In this document: one piece after another, positions 42,628-51,572 of the stretch
Layout: every line of letters starts with the position of its first letter
How positions within the stretch are numbered: the stretch's first letter is position 1
Virus record (IMG/VR): IMGVR_UViG_3300037189_014399
Coordinates: 40,859-104,858 of that record
Origin: a virus
Direction: 5' to 3' (one strand)
Length of the DNA stretch: 64,000 nucleotides
Program-made: the position numbers and the translations under genes
The notes under the pieces: model-generated
The model's database searches: none
Told to the model about the DNA's origin: nothing
What the model saw: only the letters and a program-made list of their open reading frames with translations

Positions 42628-45401
42628 TAGATTCCTCCACAATCAAGATTTGTTAATCCACCATATGTACTTGTTGGTGAGCCTGCATCAATGTTGACAA
42701 TGCTACTACCTGCAGGGCCTGTAGGTCCTTGTGAACCTGTTGCACCTGTTGGTCCTTGTGCACCAGTCGGTCCAGCTACTGTAGATGCAGCACCAGTTGG
42801 TCCTGTTGGTCCTTGAATATTTCCTGTGTTAAGCCACTGAGCAGTAGTAATAGACCAGATGTAAAGATTAGTTCCAACAATGTATGCATCTCCTGCAGCA
42901 CCGGTTGGGTGTGCAGCCTGTAATGCAGATAAGGTTGTGTAGTTTCCAAGGATGTTGATGCCTGTTCCTTGAGGTCCAGTAGCACCTGTTGGACCAGTTG
43001 CACCAGCAAATCCTTGAGCACCTTGTAGGCCTTGTGGACCCGTAGGACCAACATTACCTTGTGAGCCTTGAGGACCAGTTGCACCAGTTAAACCGGTAGC
43101 ACCTGTAGGACCAGTAATACTTAATCCTTGTGGTCCTGTTGCACCAGTAGGTCCAACATTACCAATAGGTCCTGTAGCACCAACAGGTCCTTGAACACCT
43201 GTAGGGCCAAGAGGGCCTTGCGGACCGGTTGATCCTGTAGGACCAGTTACACCTTGAATACCCTGAGGTCCGGTAGGGCCAGTTACAGTAGATGCTGCAC
43301 CTGTAGGACCAAGAGGGCCTTGCGGACCGGTAGGACCAGTGGGTCCGATACCACCAGTAGCAGTAAAGTTAAGGACGTCAACGCCAATAACAATGCTTTG
43401 CTCAAAACCTGAACCCTTTTGATATTGAATAAATGAACGACTATTGCCGTTTAGATTTCCAAGTTGAATAGAAAGATAGTCACCAGCAGTTGCCTCAGCA
43501 ACAACGCTTCCATCGTAATCTGTTGCACGAGTAAGGATGTTTGGTGTACCAGAATTTGAATCATAAACAGTTGTTAACTTATAGATACCATTCTGACGTG
43601 CATCAGTTTGATCTTTAACAAGAATACGATCACCAAGACTTGGTGTAAATCCGTCAACAATAAGAGTAGACATTGCAGTAAGTGTGAGCGTTGCTCCAAC
43701 ACCATATCCACCGTCCCCACCTAATGTACCTGGGGTATACGTGCCGGCAAGATTTGTAGTGGTTGCTACACGTGCAGAGTTGTGTGCGTTTGAGGTTCCT
43801 GCAGGACCGATAGGACCAGTATCACCCTTAGCGCCAGTCGCACCAGTTGCTCCTGCCGCACCTTGAGGACCAATAGGTCCCTGAGCACCAGTAGGTCCTG
43901 TTGCACCAGTAGCACCGGCGCCTGTAGGTCCAACTGCACCAGTAGGACCAGTAGGTCCTTGTGGACCTGGAACTGCTGAGTCAGCACCCTTAGGGCCTGT
44001 TGCACCCGTTGCACCGGTAGGTCCAATAGCACCAATTGGTCCTGCTTGACCTGTTGGGCCTTGCGGACCTGTCGGTCCTTGTGCACCAGCTGGGCCTTGT
44101 GTACCTTGAGAACCAGTAGCACCAACAGCGCCTGTAGCACCAGTGGGACCAACCTGTCCCTGAATACCCTGTGGGCCTGTTGAACCTGTTGCGCCTGTTG
44201 GGCCAGCAGGTCCGGTAGCACCAGTTGCTCCTGTGTCTCCCTTAGCGCCAGTAATACCTTGTGGGCCTTGAGGACCGGTGGCACCTGTTGCACCAACGTT
44301 TCCTTGTAAACCACCAGGACCTGTAGGACCGATGTTTCCTTGAGGACCAGTTGCGCCAGTTGCGCCAACAGCACCTGTTGCACCTACTGGGCCCTGTAAT
44401 CCAGTATCACCCTTAAGTCCTTGTGCTCCTTGTGGACCTGTTGGTCCAGTTGCACCGGTTTGACCAATGTCACCCTTAGGACCAGTTGCACCTGTTGCAC
44501 CAGCTTGTCCTGTAGAACCAGTAGGTCCTTGAATGTTTCCAACACTTACCCACGCACTGCTGTTAACAGACCATACGTAAAGTGTTCCTGCAACTAAATA
44601 CGATTGACCAGCAGATCCTGTTGGACGTGCTGTTTGTAAATCTTGAAGTGTGCTGTATGAACCAAGAATGGTTACAGAGGTACCGGCAGGGCCCTGTGCA
44701 CCAGTAGCACCTGTAGGACCGGCAGGTCCTTGAGATCCGGTTGAACCAGCTGGGCCTGTAGGACCAGCATCACCACGAGCACCAGTTGGACCCGTTGCAC
44801 CAGAAAGACCAATAGCACCAGTTGCACCCTGTGCACCGGTTGCACCCGCAGGACCTTGAGGTCCTTGTGCACCAGTTGGTCCAACTGGACCCTGTGCACC
44901 AGTAGGTCCTTGTGCACCGGTATTGCCTTGATAGCCCTGTGCACCAGCAGGACCTGTGGCACCTGTAGCACCTACAGTTCCACGATCACCAGCTAGTGAG
45001 ATTGACCATCCATAAAATGTGTCACCGATTTCACCAGCAGCAAAATCAGGACGAATAACAATTCTGTATCCACCTGTGTAAGGTGAGATAGATGTAATTA
45101 AACCTTCAATGTATGTTGCAACTGCGCCTGTTGCATTTGCACGAACACGATTGCCTGCAACATATGCGCCTGTAGATGGCACAATAAATTCTGCTGTAGC
45201 GTATTGAGATCCAAATCCAACAACAACTCCAGTATTAGAAGTTAGGGCTGCATAACCAGCGCCTGTTGCTCCGGTAGGACCGGTTGGGCCAGTAGGACCT
45301 GTTGCTCCTGGAATACCACGAGGACCAGTAGCGCCACCGCCACCACTGCCTGATGAGCCACGGCTATATCCGCTTAGATCGGGGAAATCAAAATTAGTCA
45401 C
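42627..45401 (-). CDS. Large collagen-like fibre protein
   Basis: 924 residues. Long Gly-X-Y stretches ([15 protein letters not shown]; about 20-40, 140-235, 290-530, 680-810, 870-905) are interrupted by small globular domains. Two copies of one domain (about 237-290 and 812-864; ILG-Y-TL-LQ, P-TG-AG, LY-W, NIQGPTG) are an internal duplication. The middle domain (about 535-675, [31 protein letters not shown]) is shared with the collagen-like protein at 21.7 kb. It should form a long flexible trimeric fibre. The triplets are Pro- and Thr-rich, thus possible targets of the hydroxylase/glycosyltransferase cassette. Confidence 0.88.
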   Translation of the reverse strand: MTNFDFPDLSGYSRGSSGSGGGGATGPRGIPGATGPTGPTGPTGATGAGYAALTSNTGVVVGFGSQYATAEFIVPSTGAYVAGNRVRANATGAVATYIEGLITSISPYTGGYRIVIRPDFAAGEIGDTFYGWSISLAGDRGTVGATGATGPAGAQGYQGNTGAQGPTGAQGPVGPTGAQGPQGPAGATGAQGATGAIGLSGATGPTGARGDAGPTGPAGSTGSQGPAGPTGATGAQGPAGTSVTILGSYSTLQDLQTARPTGSAGQSYLVAGTLYVWSVNSSAWVSVGNIQGPTGSTGQAGATGATGPKGDIGQTGATGPTGPQGAQGLKGDTGLQGPVGATGAVGATGATGPQGNIGPTGPGGLQGNVGATGATGPQGPQGITGAKGDTGATGATGPAGPTGATGSTGPQGIQGQVGPTGATGAVGATGSQGTQGPAGAQGPTGPQGPTGQAGPIGAIGPTGATGATGPKGADSAVPGPQGPTGPTGAVGPTGAGATGATGPTGAQGPIGPQGAAGATGATGAKGDTGPIGPAGTSNAHNSARVATTTNLAGTYTPGTLGGDGGYGVGATLTLTAMSTLIVDGFTPSLGDRILVKDQTDARQNGIYKLTTVYDSNSGTPNILTRATDYDGSVVAEATAGDYLSIQLGNLNGNSRSFIQYQKGSGFEQSIVIGVDVLNFTATGGIGPTGPTGPQGPLGPTGAASTVTGPTGPQGIQGVTGPTGSTGPQGPLGPTGVQGPVGATGPIGNVGPTGATGPQGLSITGPTGATGLTGATGPQGSQGNVGPTGPQGLQGAQGFAGATGPTGATGPQGTGINILGNYTTLSALQAAHPTGAAGDAYIVGTNLYIWSITTAQWLNTGNIQGPTGPTGAASTVAGPTGAQGPTGATGSQGPTGPAGSSIVNIDAGSPTSTYGGLTNLDCGGI

Positions 45402-46489
45402 TGTGGATCTCCATAAGGAATAGATACTTGAGGTTTAGTAAACACTTTTCCTTCTAAATACGTCTTGGTACGCCCTGCGCTGTCTTTAAGTTGTAGATCC
45501 CAATATGCTGTTCTTGGAAGTTCTGCAGTTATTGCACCAGGTAATGTAAGAGTTAGAGTATCGAGTATACCACCCTGTATTGAAGCAGACTTGGTGATTG
45601 TAAAGGTACCAAGAATGTATGGACCAATCTGACTTCCAGGCCACTCTGTAAAGGTTCTGATCTGGGAGAACGGTGTAAAGTTTGCAAGATCTCCACCAAA
45701 TGGCACCACGTATTCAAAGTCATCACCTGAGTATAGGGATAGATCTTTATGTACTACTGCCGCAGATGGGGTCGCATCGCCGTAGTCAGGAAGTGGAAGA
45801 GCAATACGTTGAGCCAATGATCCGTCATCAATCTCTTGAGGCTTGTAAAGAGGAACGTATTTATTGGTACGTTGAGATATACGACGTAGATCAAACACAG
45901 ACATCTTGTACATTCCTATATCAAGCATCTGGCAAAGATCACGATACTGTTCTTTACGCTGATATACCATCTCCATAAGTTGACGGTATCGTTGAGAACG
46001 TGGAATGGTTACACCATCTGGTGAGGAGATATCAATATCAAAGGCAGCATCTGTAGCCAGCGTATAAAGGGCAAGGCTTGCTGCAAGTAGCATCAATGGG
46101 TATTCATTCTCTGGGCTTAAAGCCTCTAGTGAGGGAGTTGTACCATCAACGGTATTCATAAAACGAGTATGCTGCTCATAAGCATCTCTTAAATAATAGT
46201 AGATCTCAATATCAGTAAAGTATTTAAATGTTTGACCTGAAACAATAATCTTTGCACCTGGGCTAGGAACTACAGATAGCTCAACTAAACCTGTTACCTC
46301 TTCAATGGTGCAGTCATTAGAGATCTCTAGACCATCTACGGTGATTGAAACACTTTGACCATTTACAGGAGAAACGGTAAGTTGATATCTAAAATCTTGT
46401 CCGTTACCTACAAAGGTTTCTACAAAGCTGTGGCCAATATCGCCAATCTCAGCACGAAGCCGATTGATCAATGATGATAATGACGCCAC
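45398..46489 (-). CDS. Head-tail connector / neck-like protein
   Basis: 363 residues. The N-terminal helix [20 protein letters not shown] and the [20 protein letters not shown] segment are followed by a helical domain ([39 protein letters not shown]) that resembles head-completion proteins downstream of capsid genes. The C-terminal half is beta-rich ([33 protein letters not shown]), like a fibre- or baseplate-binding fold. It is the first gene of the fibre transcription unit after the terminator at 46.55 kb. Function by position; confidence moderate. Confidence 0.5.
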   Translation of the reverse strand: MASLSSLINRLRAEIGDIGHSFVETFVGNGQDFRYQLTVSPVNGQSVSITVDGLEISNDCTIEEVTGLVELSVVPSPGAKIIVSGQTFKYFTDIEIYYYLRDAYEQHTRFMNTVDGTTPSLEALSPENEYPLMLLAASLALYTLATDAAFDIDISSPDGVTIPRSQRYRQLMEMVYQRKEQYRDLCQMLDIGMYKMSVFDLRRISQRTNKYVPLYKPQEIDDGSLAQRIALPLPDYGDATPSAAVVHKDLSLYSGDDFEYVVPFGGDLANFTPFSQIRTFTEWPGSQIGPYILGTFTITKSASIQGGILDTLTLTLPGAITAELPRTAYWDLQLKDSAGRTKTYLEGKVFTKPQVSIPYGDPQ

Positions 46490-46553
46490 ATTTCCTCCGA
46501 CTGTCTAACTCTAATATTCTCAGTATTACATAACCCATGTCTGCATAAAAAGA

Positions 46554-46587
46554 CCCACTCCGACAGGAGGGCGGTTGTCGGAGTGGG
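46554..46587 (-). terminator. Strong intrinsic terminator between the head and fibre units
   Basis: Perfect 12-bp stem CCCACTCCGACA/TGTCGGAGTGGG with a 10-base loop. On the minus strand it is followed by TCTTTTT. It lies directly after the 122-residue head gene and before the connector gene, so it should limit read-through from the highly expressed capsid gene. Confidence 0.88.
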
Positions 46588-46604
46588 CATTCTAAATTGC
46601 GGCA

Positions 46605-46973
46605 TTAGAGCCGGTCGTATAGGTAACCCTTTTCTTGAAGGTGTGCCGCTACGTTTTTAGCTACCTTGTATTTCTGACCAGCTTTGAATGAGAAGTGGTT
46701 GCCCACTCCAATTGTTACAAAATCTAGGTCTTCAGCCACACGAATAACTACTGTGTCATCCGCTGACTCTACTCCGAGTGATTCAACCTCATCGATCACT
46801 GTAGGTACTGCACCTGCAGTTGTGAGATCAAAAATCTCTGTCTCTAGTCTTTCTGCTTCAACTTGTGAAGCAATAGACATTTCTTGTGCTCTTTTGGCTA
46901 CTTCTTCTGCGTTAGCCTTGAGCATATCTTCACGTTGACGTCCAGTGAAGTCTGTTACTTTAGCTTTTGCCAC
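46605..46973 (-). CDS. Head-region protein following the capsid gene
   Basis: 122 residues. A charged helical N-terminal half (REDMLKANAEEVAKRAQEMS, EAERLETEIFDL) precedes a beta C-terminal half (TVVIRVAEDLDFVTIGVGNH, FKAGQKYKVAKNVAAHLQEK). Similar small proteins directly after capsid genes in actinophages are minor head proteins. A capsid decoration or head-closure role is possible. A strong hairpin separates it from the capsid gene, so its level may be lower than that of capsid protein. Confidence 0.55.
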   Translation of the reverse strand: MAKAKVTDFTGRQREDMLKANAEEVAKRAQEMSIASQVEAERLETEIFDLTTAGAVPTVIDEVESLGVESADDTVVIRVAEDLDFVTIGVGNHFSFKAGQKYKVAKNVAAHLQEKGYLYDRL

Positions 46974-47000
46974 GATTGTTATTCTCCTAAGTGTTATGTG

Positions 47001-47026
47001 GGGGGCGGGCTTTTATACCCGCCCCC
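47001..47026 (-). terminator. GC-rich hairpin after the capsid gene (attenuator or mRNA stabiliser)
   Basis: Perfect 9-bp stem GGGGGCGGG/CCCGCCCCC with an 8-base loop. There is no T-run on the minus strand after it (CACATAAC), so it is a poor classical terminator. It may pause polymerase or protect the 3' end of the capsid message. Confidence 0.5.
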
Positions 47027-47037
47027 GTCTTATTAAA

Positions 47038-48114
47038 TTAGTTGGTTTCTGCAATAATTACAGACTGGTCAGTAATTAGACCAAGACCGTAGATTGCGTA
47101 CCAAGCAAGTGCGTGCTCACGACCGAAGTCCAAGATACCGCCGTCACGAAGTTCCACAGGAAGTGAAATAGCGTGACCGAATGCGTTATCACCGATAAAG
47201 ATTGCTGAGTAGCGATCTGAACCGCCGTTACCTGTCTTGGTTGTTGGAGATGTGTATCCACCACCAGTTGGGTAAACGATTGATCCTGGAGCAACAGCTG
47301 AGTCAGTTGTGTAGTTTGTACCAGCTCCACCTGGGACCTTCTGGATCTGTGTTGTCTCAATGAATACTACGTCGTACAAACGACCGATTTCACCAAGCAT
47401 GAAGTTTCCTGGAGCAGCGTACTTAGTGACTTCAATAAATTCTGGATTGTCACGGAGCTTACGGCTCTGGTGTGGGTGTACGAATGCAACGTATGTCTCG
47501 CCAAGACGTGGGATGTTCTTGGTTGCGAGGGTCTCGACTGCGTCCTTAACAGTTGCAGTTGTGAGAGCGAAGTTGCCGGTCATTGAAGCTCGTGATGAGC
47601 CCTTTGTGCCGTAGTCGTACCAGTTATTGACTGCGTTAGCAGATGTGCGGTCATAACCGTAGATAACTGAAGATGCGGCCATGAGTGTGTCACGAGCCTG
47701 TCCATCTAGGTATAGGGCCATGTTGCGGCCAAGTAGACGAGAAGCAGAAGCCATCACGTCATCGAATGATGCGTTGAGGAGCAATTCAGAAACGGCAATG
47801 CCATATCCGTGCTCTGCAACGGTGATTGAGAACTGCTGTGCTGTCAAAGCGTTAGTTGTCATACGGACACCTTCAACAAGTGCTGAAGCGAATCCGAGGT
47901 TGTTATAACGCATGAAGTTGATCTGGAGACCAGGTGCGACATTCAATTCAGTCTTCTTAACAGCGAACTGTTCGAAGCGTAGGATTGGCATGGACTGGAA
48001 CAAGATTTCCTTGGACCAGATGACCTGGATCGCCTGTGTAAGCTGGCTATTAGCGCCAGAATACGCTGTTGGGGCAGCGGCTAAATTGCCGGTACCAGTT
48101 ACGGCTGATGCCAT
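47038..48114 (-). CDS. Major capsid protein, N4-gp56 type
   Basis: 358 residues, HK97 fold. The N-terminal arm (AIQVIWSKEILFQSMPILRF) and blocks INFMRYNNLGFASALVEGV, GYGIAVSELLLNASFDDVM and LYLDGQARDTLMAAS match the N4-gp56 capsid family. Later, YVAFVHPHQSRKLRDNPEF and GEIGRLYDVVFIETT form the A-domain. The end (DGGILDFGREHALAWYAIYG) also fits the family. No cleavable delta-domain is obvious; the scaffold is a separate gene directly upstream. It is followed by a GC-rich hairpin. Confidence 0.93.
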   Translation of the reverse strand: MASAVTGTGNLAAAPTAYSGANSQLTQAIQVIWSKEILFQSMPILRFEQFAVKKTELNVAPGLQINFMRYNNLGFASALVEGVRMTTNALTAQQFSITVAEHGYGIAVSELLLNASFDDVMASASRLLGRNMALYLDGQARDTLMAASSVIYGYDRTSANAVNNWYDYGTKGSSRASMTGNFALTTATVKDAVETLATKNIPRLGETYVAFVHPHQSRKLRDNPEFIEVTKYAAPGNFMLGEIGRLYDVVFIETTQIQKVPGGAGTNYTTDSAVAPGSIVYPTGGGYTSPTTKTGNGGSDRYSAIFIGDNAFGHAISLPVELRDGGILDFGREHALAWYAIYGLGLITDQSVIIAETN

Positions 48115-48158
48115 GTCGGTTTTACTCCTTAGTTAGTTAATTAACGAACTTGAACTTC

Positions 48159-48938
48159 TTATCCGAATATTCCCTTATTGCCATTTGATGATGCTTTTCC
48201 AAGCAGTCTCGAACGGTATTTTGCGTACTCGGTAACCGACATTGCAGAAATATCTTCTGCAGTGAACTGTTGTTGATCCGAATTGGTGTCCAAGGGTCCG
48301 GAGGCGGGCGCAGTGATGCGACTGCCAGTCATTTCTTTACGAGCAGACTGCATAGCCTGCTGCGTATTGTCAAGGATACGCGAGGTGCGATCCTTAAGTC
48401 CTGCAATGCTCTGCTCAATTTCTTCTGGAGTATTTCCAGTAATGAGGTCAAGCAATTCAGGAAGAACATTGTCTCGCTCCTGGGCGAGGCGAGCTGAACG
48501 GTATTCATTGAGTTCTGCTAGCTGACGTTCCTTCTCTAGTAGGCTAAGTGCCTGCTGGCGATCTCTACGTTCTTGCTCTAGCTTCTCTGCCCATTCTTTT
48601 TCTTTAGCTTCTAAAAGCTGACGCACATCCATTTCAGCTTCTGCCTTCTTCTTAGCTTCTTCCTCTGCTGCGAATCGGGCTGCTTCAATTTCTTGCTGAC
48701 GTGCGCTATGTTCTGACTCAATTGAAGTTACTTTGCTCTTTAATGACTCAATAGTGTCATAGAGCTTGTTCTTCTCACGAGCTGTAACATCTTCACGAAT
48801 CTTACGTACATCTTCTTCGGTGTACGTACGAGATGTGGTCTTAACTGGAGTTACCAGTTCTTCGGTAGCTTGTGGGACATCCTGTAAGAATGCCTGCTGA
48901 GCTACTTCTGTCTCAACTACATTTGTTGTTTCTGACAT
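48159..48938 (-). CDS. Capsid scaffold protein
   Basis: 259 residues. Most of it is a charged coiled coil (about 45-165, rich in Glu, Lys, Arg, Gln; e.g. AEKLEQERRDRQQALSLLEK). The C-terminus is less ordered and ends with ISAMSVTEYAKYRSRLLGK, a short helix suited to bind capsid subunits. Composition, size and place between portal and capsid identify it as scaffold. It is probably removed before DNA packaging; no fused protease domain is visible. Confidence 0.88.
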   Translation of the reverse strand: MSETTNVVETEVAQQAFLQDVPQATEELVTPVKTTSRTYTEEDVRKIREDVTAREKNKLYDTIESLKSKVTSIESEHSARQQEIEAARFAAEEEAKKKAEAEMDVRQLLEAKEKEWAEKLEQERRDRQQALSLLEKERQLAELNEYRSARLAQERDNVLPELLDLITGNTPEEIEQSIAGLKDRTSRILDNTQQAMQSARKEMTGSRITAPASGPLDTNSDQQQFTAEDISAMSVTEYAKYRSRLLGKASSNGNKGIFG

Positions 48939-48995
48939 GATTATTCCTTAGGTGTAAGAGGTCGTTCTCCGAATAAGTAACACGATGACCTGCGG

Positions 48996-49023
48996 ATTAT
49001 TTCGAGTACGTATAGGTTTTCAA
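48996..49023 (-). promoter_or_regulatory. Candidate promoter for scaffold-capsid genes
   Basis: On the minus strand TTGAAA (49018-49023) and AATAAT (48996-49001) stand 16 bases apart, 58 bases before the scaffold ATG. Just upstream is an inverted repeat CAAAATA-TAGC-TATTTTG at 49021-49038, which overlaps the -35 box and could be an operator. It would allow extra capsid and scaffold transcription. Confidence 0.4.
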
Positions 49024-49048
49024 AATATAGCTATTTTGTCAGCCTAAA

Positions 49049-50761
49049 CTAGTTATCCCCATACTTCTGCTGCTCGTCTGGAGAGCGTCGTTGAGGAATC
49101 TTTGTTCCATAGGCTTTTGTAACCAGATCGGTTGCAAGAGCTTCAATGGTTTCAGCTTCAAACGGAGTAATAACCCCAGCTTGACCGTCTGGTCCAGGAC
49201 CAACTCCGGCACCGGCATCTCCCATACCTGGACCAGGTTCTACTCCAGCATCTGCTGGGGCGTATCCGGTTAGGGAGGTTATAGCTGAAATTATCTGTGA
49301 TTTCATTAGCTGGAGTGCGCCATCTGCCTTGGCATCCTCGATAAGCTCGGTACGAATCTCTTCGAGCTTCTCGTCTGGGAACTCCTCGCCTAGGGTACGT
49401 AGGGCACCCTTTCTTGACTCAAGGTTTAGCTGCATCATCTGTTGAACTTCACTAAGAACGATTAGCTTATCTAGAGGAAGTGGCTGTGGGAAGTGAATAG
49501 TAGATTCATAAGTTAAAGGATCTGAAGGATCTAGAACTGGTCGTTGATCTTCACGAAGTGGTCCGTTAAAGTCTGGGTTCCAGGTAAACATCTCTGGCTC
49601 TTTAAACCCAATTGTTAGAAGAATCAGTTCATTGATCTTCTTAATACCCTCGCTGTATTGAACAATCTTTTGATTAAAGCGATTCATCAACGGCTGATAC
49701 TGAATTGAAAGTGCAACACCTGAAGTATTAGAGATAGGTTGTACCTGTCCAAGCGCTGTCTCTGGAACACCCATCATCTCGTGCATTGATCGCTTAACGA
49801 TCTCTAGATACTGAAGTGCACCCTGTAAACCTTGTCCGCCACCTTCTAGGTTAAATACTTGTGCATCCTTAGGCAAACCACCCCAAACTTTCTTAGGGCC
49901 TTTTTCTAGTGATGATGCTTTAGCTCCAGTAATAACTGTAACCGGTGCTGCGTGATAATTAATAATGTCTGCAATATCAGTTGCAACTTCGTTATAGTTG
50001 CGGTTAAGAACAATGATGTCGTGGCAATCAGCTAGTCCCCATGGAGAACCTGATACACGAACGTTTGCAATATGAACGATAGGAACTACGCCAATTGGGT
50101 TTGGACGTGAGTCAATTAGTTCATCATTGATGTATTCTTCGATGCGATCATCGGTAAGGATTTCGGTATATGTGTATACCTGACGAGTACCCTCCAGTGA
50201 AGTTCCCCAGAAACGATACTTCAGCTTAAACCGGATAAGGCGGGAGCGATCGTGTGGGTGAAACTCTGGGAAACAGAAAGATGCATTAAGTGGAAGGATT
50301 CTTACCTTACCTGGATGTACACGACCGGTAGGATCTGGATAGGATTCTTCATACGCTACCTTTACAAAGCAATCTCCAGATACTCCGCCTTGCTGTCCCA
50401 TTTCCCATAGAACAGTGTGCTTATTGTTATCTGTTTCCCATACACGCTTTAAGATGTCTGGAACGATTGCTTCGGTTTCGTAAGGACTGCGGAATGTAAC
50501 TCCACGATTAAAACAAAAGTTAATAATGTAATCAGTAAATGCTCTGTAATAGTTATAAACCATCTGTGCATCACCGATCTCACGACGGTATGCCCAGTGG
50601 TGACCAAGATACATGGCCCAGTTAAGTGAATAGCGGTTTAGTCGAGGACCGTGAACTTCAAACTCTTCATCAGCGAGTTCAACAAGGCCCAGTGGAGAAA
50701 TAGAGATTGTTAAGTCAGACGACGCCGCTCTATACGACGGAGGACTAAAATCAATGCTCAT
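49049..50761 (-). CDS. Portal protein (SPP1 gp6-like)
   Basis: 570 residues. Dodecameric ring at the head vertex for DNA entry. Blocks VYNYYRAFTDYIINFCFNRG, the wing region (GVSGDCFVKVAYEESYPD) and NEVATDIADIINYHAAPVTV fit the SPP1-type portal family; the crown-side helix TALGQVQPISNTSGVALSI follows. The C-terminus is a long helical barrel (LDKLIVLSEVQQMMQLNLES) with a Gly/Pro-rich tail. Order terminase, portal, scaffold, capsid is canonical. Confidence 0.92.
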   Translation of the reverse strand: MSIDFSPPSYRAASSDLTISISPLGLVELADEEFEVHGPRLNRYSLNWAMYLGHHWAYRREIGDAQMVYNYYRAFTDYIINFCFNRGVTFRSPYETEAIVPDILKRVWETDNNKHTVLWEMGQQGGVSGDCFVKVAYEESYPDPTGRVHPGKVRILPLNASFCFPEFHPHDRSRLIRFKLKYRFWGTSLEGTRQVYTYTEILTDDRIEEYINDELIDSRPNPIGVVPIVHIANVRVSGSPWGLADCHDIIVLNRNYNEVATDIADIINYHAAPVTVITGAKASSLEKGPKKVWGGLPKDAQVFNLEGGGQGLQGALQYLEIVKRSMHEMMGVPETALGQVQPISNTSGVALSIQYQPLMNRFNQKIVQYSEGIKKINELILLTIGFKEPEMFTWNPDFNGPLREDQRPVLDPSDPLTYESTIHFPQPLPLDKLIVLSEVQQMMQLNLESRKGALRTLGEEFPDEKLEEIRTELIEDAKADGALQLMKSQIISAITSLTGYAPADAGVEPGPGMGDAGAGVGPGPDGQAGVITPFEAETIEALATDLVTKAYGTKIPQRRSPDEQQKYGDN

Positions 50762-50763
50762 TG

Positions 50764-51018
50764 TTATCCGATTCTGTTTTCACGTTTTGCTTTAGCAACA
50801 CGAGCTTTTTTCTTCTTTACTGCTTCAGTCTTTAGATCACGCATCTTAGGTGGTACATCTTTTTTAGATGGAACGTATTGTCCACCCTCTCGCATATATT
50901 CTTTTCTTGCTTCACGATTAGCTGCAAAGCTTGACTTTCCATTTCTTGACGGATAACGTGCCTGCATTCTTTTTAGAATGTTATTCCAGAGTACTTGATT
51001 CTCTGGTACGTCAGCCAT
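50764..51018 (-). CDS. Small basic protein before the portal gene
   Basis: 84 residues with 26% Lys/Arg. NILKRMQARYPSRNGKSSFA, then EYMREGGQYVPSKKDVPPKM and a basic tail KKKKARVAKAKRENRIG. It ends 3 bases before the portal start. Such small proteins with a K/R-rich tail may bind DNA at the head vertex. I do not recognise the family. Confidence 0.6.
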   Translation of the reverse strand: MADVPENQVLWNNILKRMQARYPSRNGKSSFAANREARKEYMREGGQYVPSKKDVPPKMRDLKTEAVKKKKARVAKAKRENRIG

Positions 51019-51038
51019 TTTATCCCCTAAGAAAGAAA

Positions 51039-51081
51039 AGGTTCCCTGGTTCTTGAAAGCAGTAAAAAGAACCAGGGACCT
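51039..51081 (-). terminator. Strong intrinsic terminator
   Basis: Nearly perfect ~15-bp inverted repeat (AGGTCCCTGGTTCTT with AAGAACCAGGGAACCT, one bulge). On the minus strand TTTCTTTC follows. It stands after the 132-residue gene and before the portal operon, which therefore needs its own promoter or read-through. Confidence 0.8.
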
Positions 51082-51095
51082 TAAGTATATCCTAT

Positions 51096-51494
51096 TTAGT
51101 CGTTAACCTCTGCAGGGTTGATGCGCTGATAGCGTGATCCACTGCGGGCTACTTCTTCAAAGCTAGCTTCTGCATAATCCTGAAAGTTACCCTGTGAAAA
51201 CTCATTTAGATAAGTTGGGGCTTCTACCCAGGCTGCTGAACCAACGTGAGCACGTTCGCTCATGGTTTCTGCTGCTGGCTTTTCAAACACGTTCATGTTG
51301 TGGTTAGGACGACCGGCTGGTGTGTCGTAACCCTGTGTTAGACCTAGTTCAAAATCATTTGGAACATCGGTATCTGTTGCAATGCCCTCTTCAAAACGAA
51401 GTGGACCACGAAGGCCAGTCTGAGCTGCGCTCATCTTGCGCTCGTATACAGTTCCTTCACGTTCTGGGAACTGTGGGTTTGGGGCGATAGTCAT
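51096..51494 (-). CDS. Unknown protein between terminase and portal
   Basis: 132 residues, no strong secondary structure. Begins PNPQFPEREGTVYERKMSAA and includes NHNMNVFEKPAAETMSERAH and a late SFEEVARSGSRYQRINPAEV. Not recognised. It is flanked by a terminator downstream and a ~80-bp gap upstream, so it may be expressed on its own. Head location likely from context. Confidence 0.55.
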   Translation of the reverse strand: MTIAPNPQFPEREGTVYERKMSAAQTGLRGPLRFEEGIATDTDVPNDFELGLTQGYDTPAGRPNHNMNVFEKPAAETMSERAHVGSAAWVEAPTYLNEFSQGNFQDYAEASFEEVARSGSRYQRINPAEVND

Positions 51495-51572
51495 TGTTAC
51501 TCCTTATAAGGTTTGAGGATCCTCAGGTAATATTCTGATACCTGTAAGGACATTTTTCTCAATAAACGTAAA

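Noticed and set aside
43000-44980. Regularly spaced short repeats that could suggest a CRISPR array or minisatellite
   Set aside because: The period is 9 bases and multiples in one long open frame of Gly-X-Y codons; there are no constant repeats with variable spacers.
27853-45401. Diversity-generating retroelement acting on the adhesins
   Set aside because: No reverse transcriptase, template/variable repeat pair or C-type lectin cassette was found in the window.
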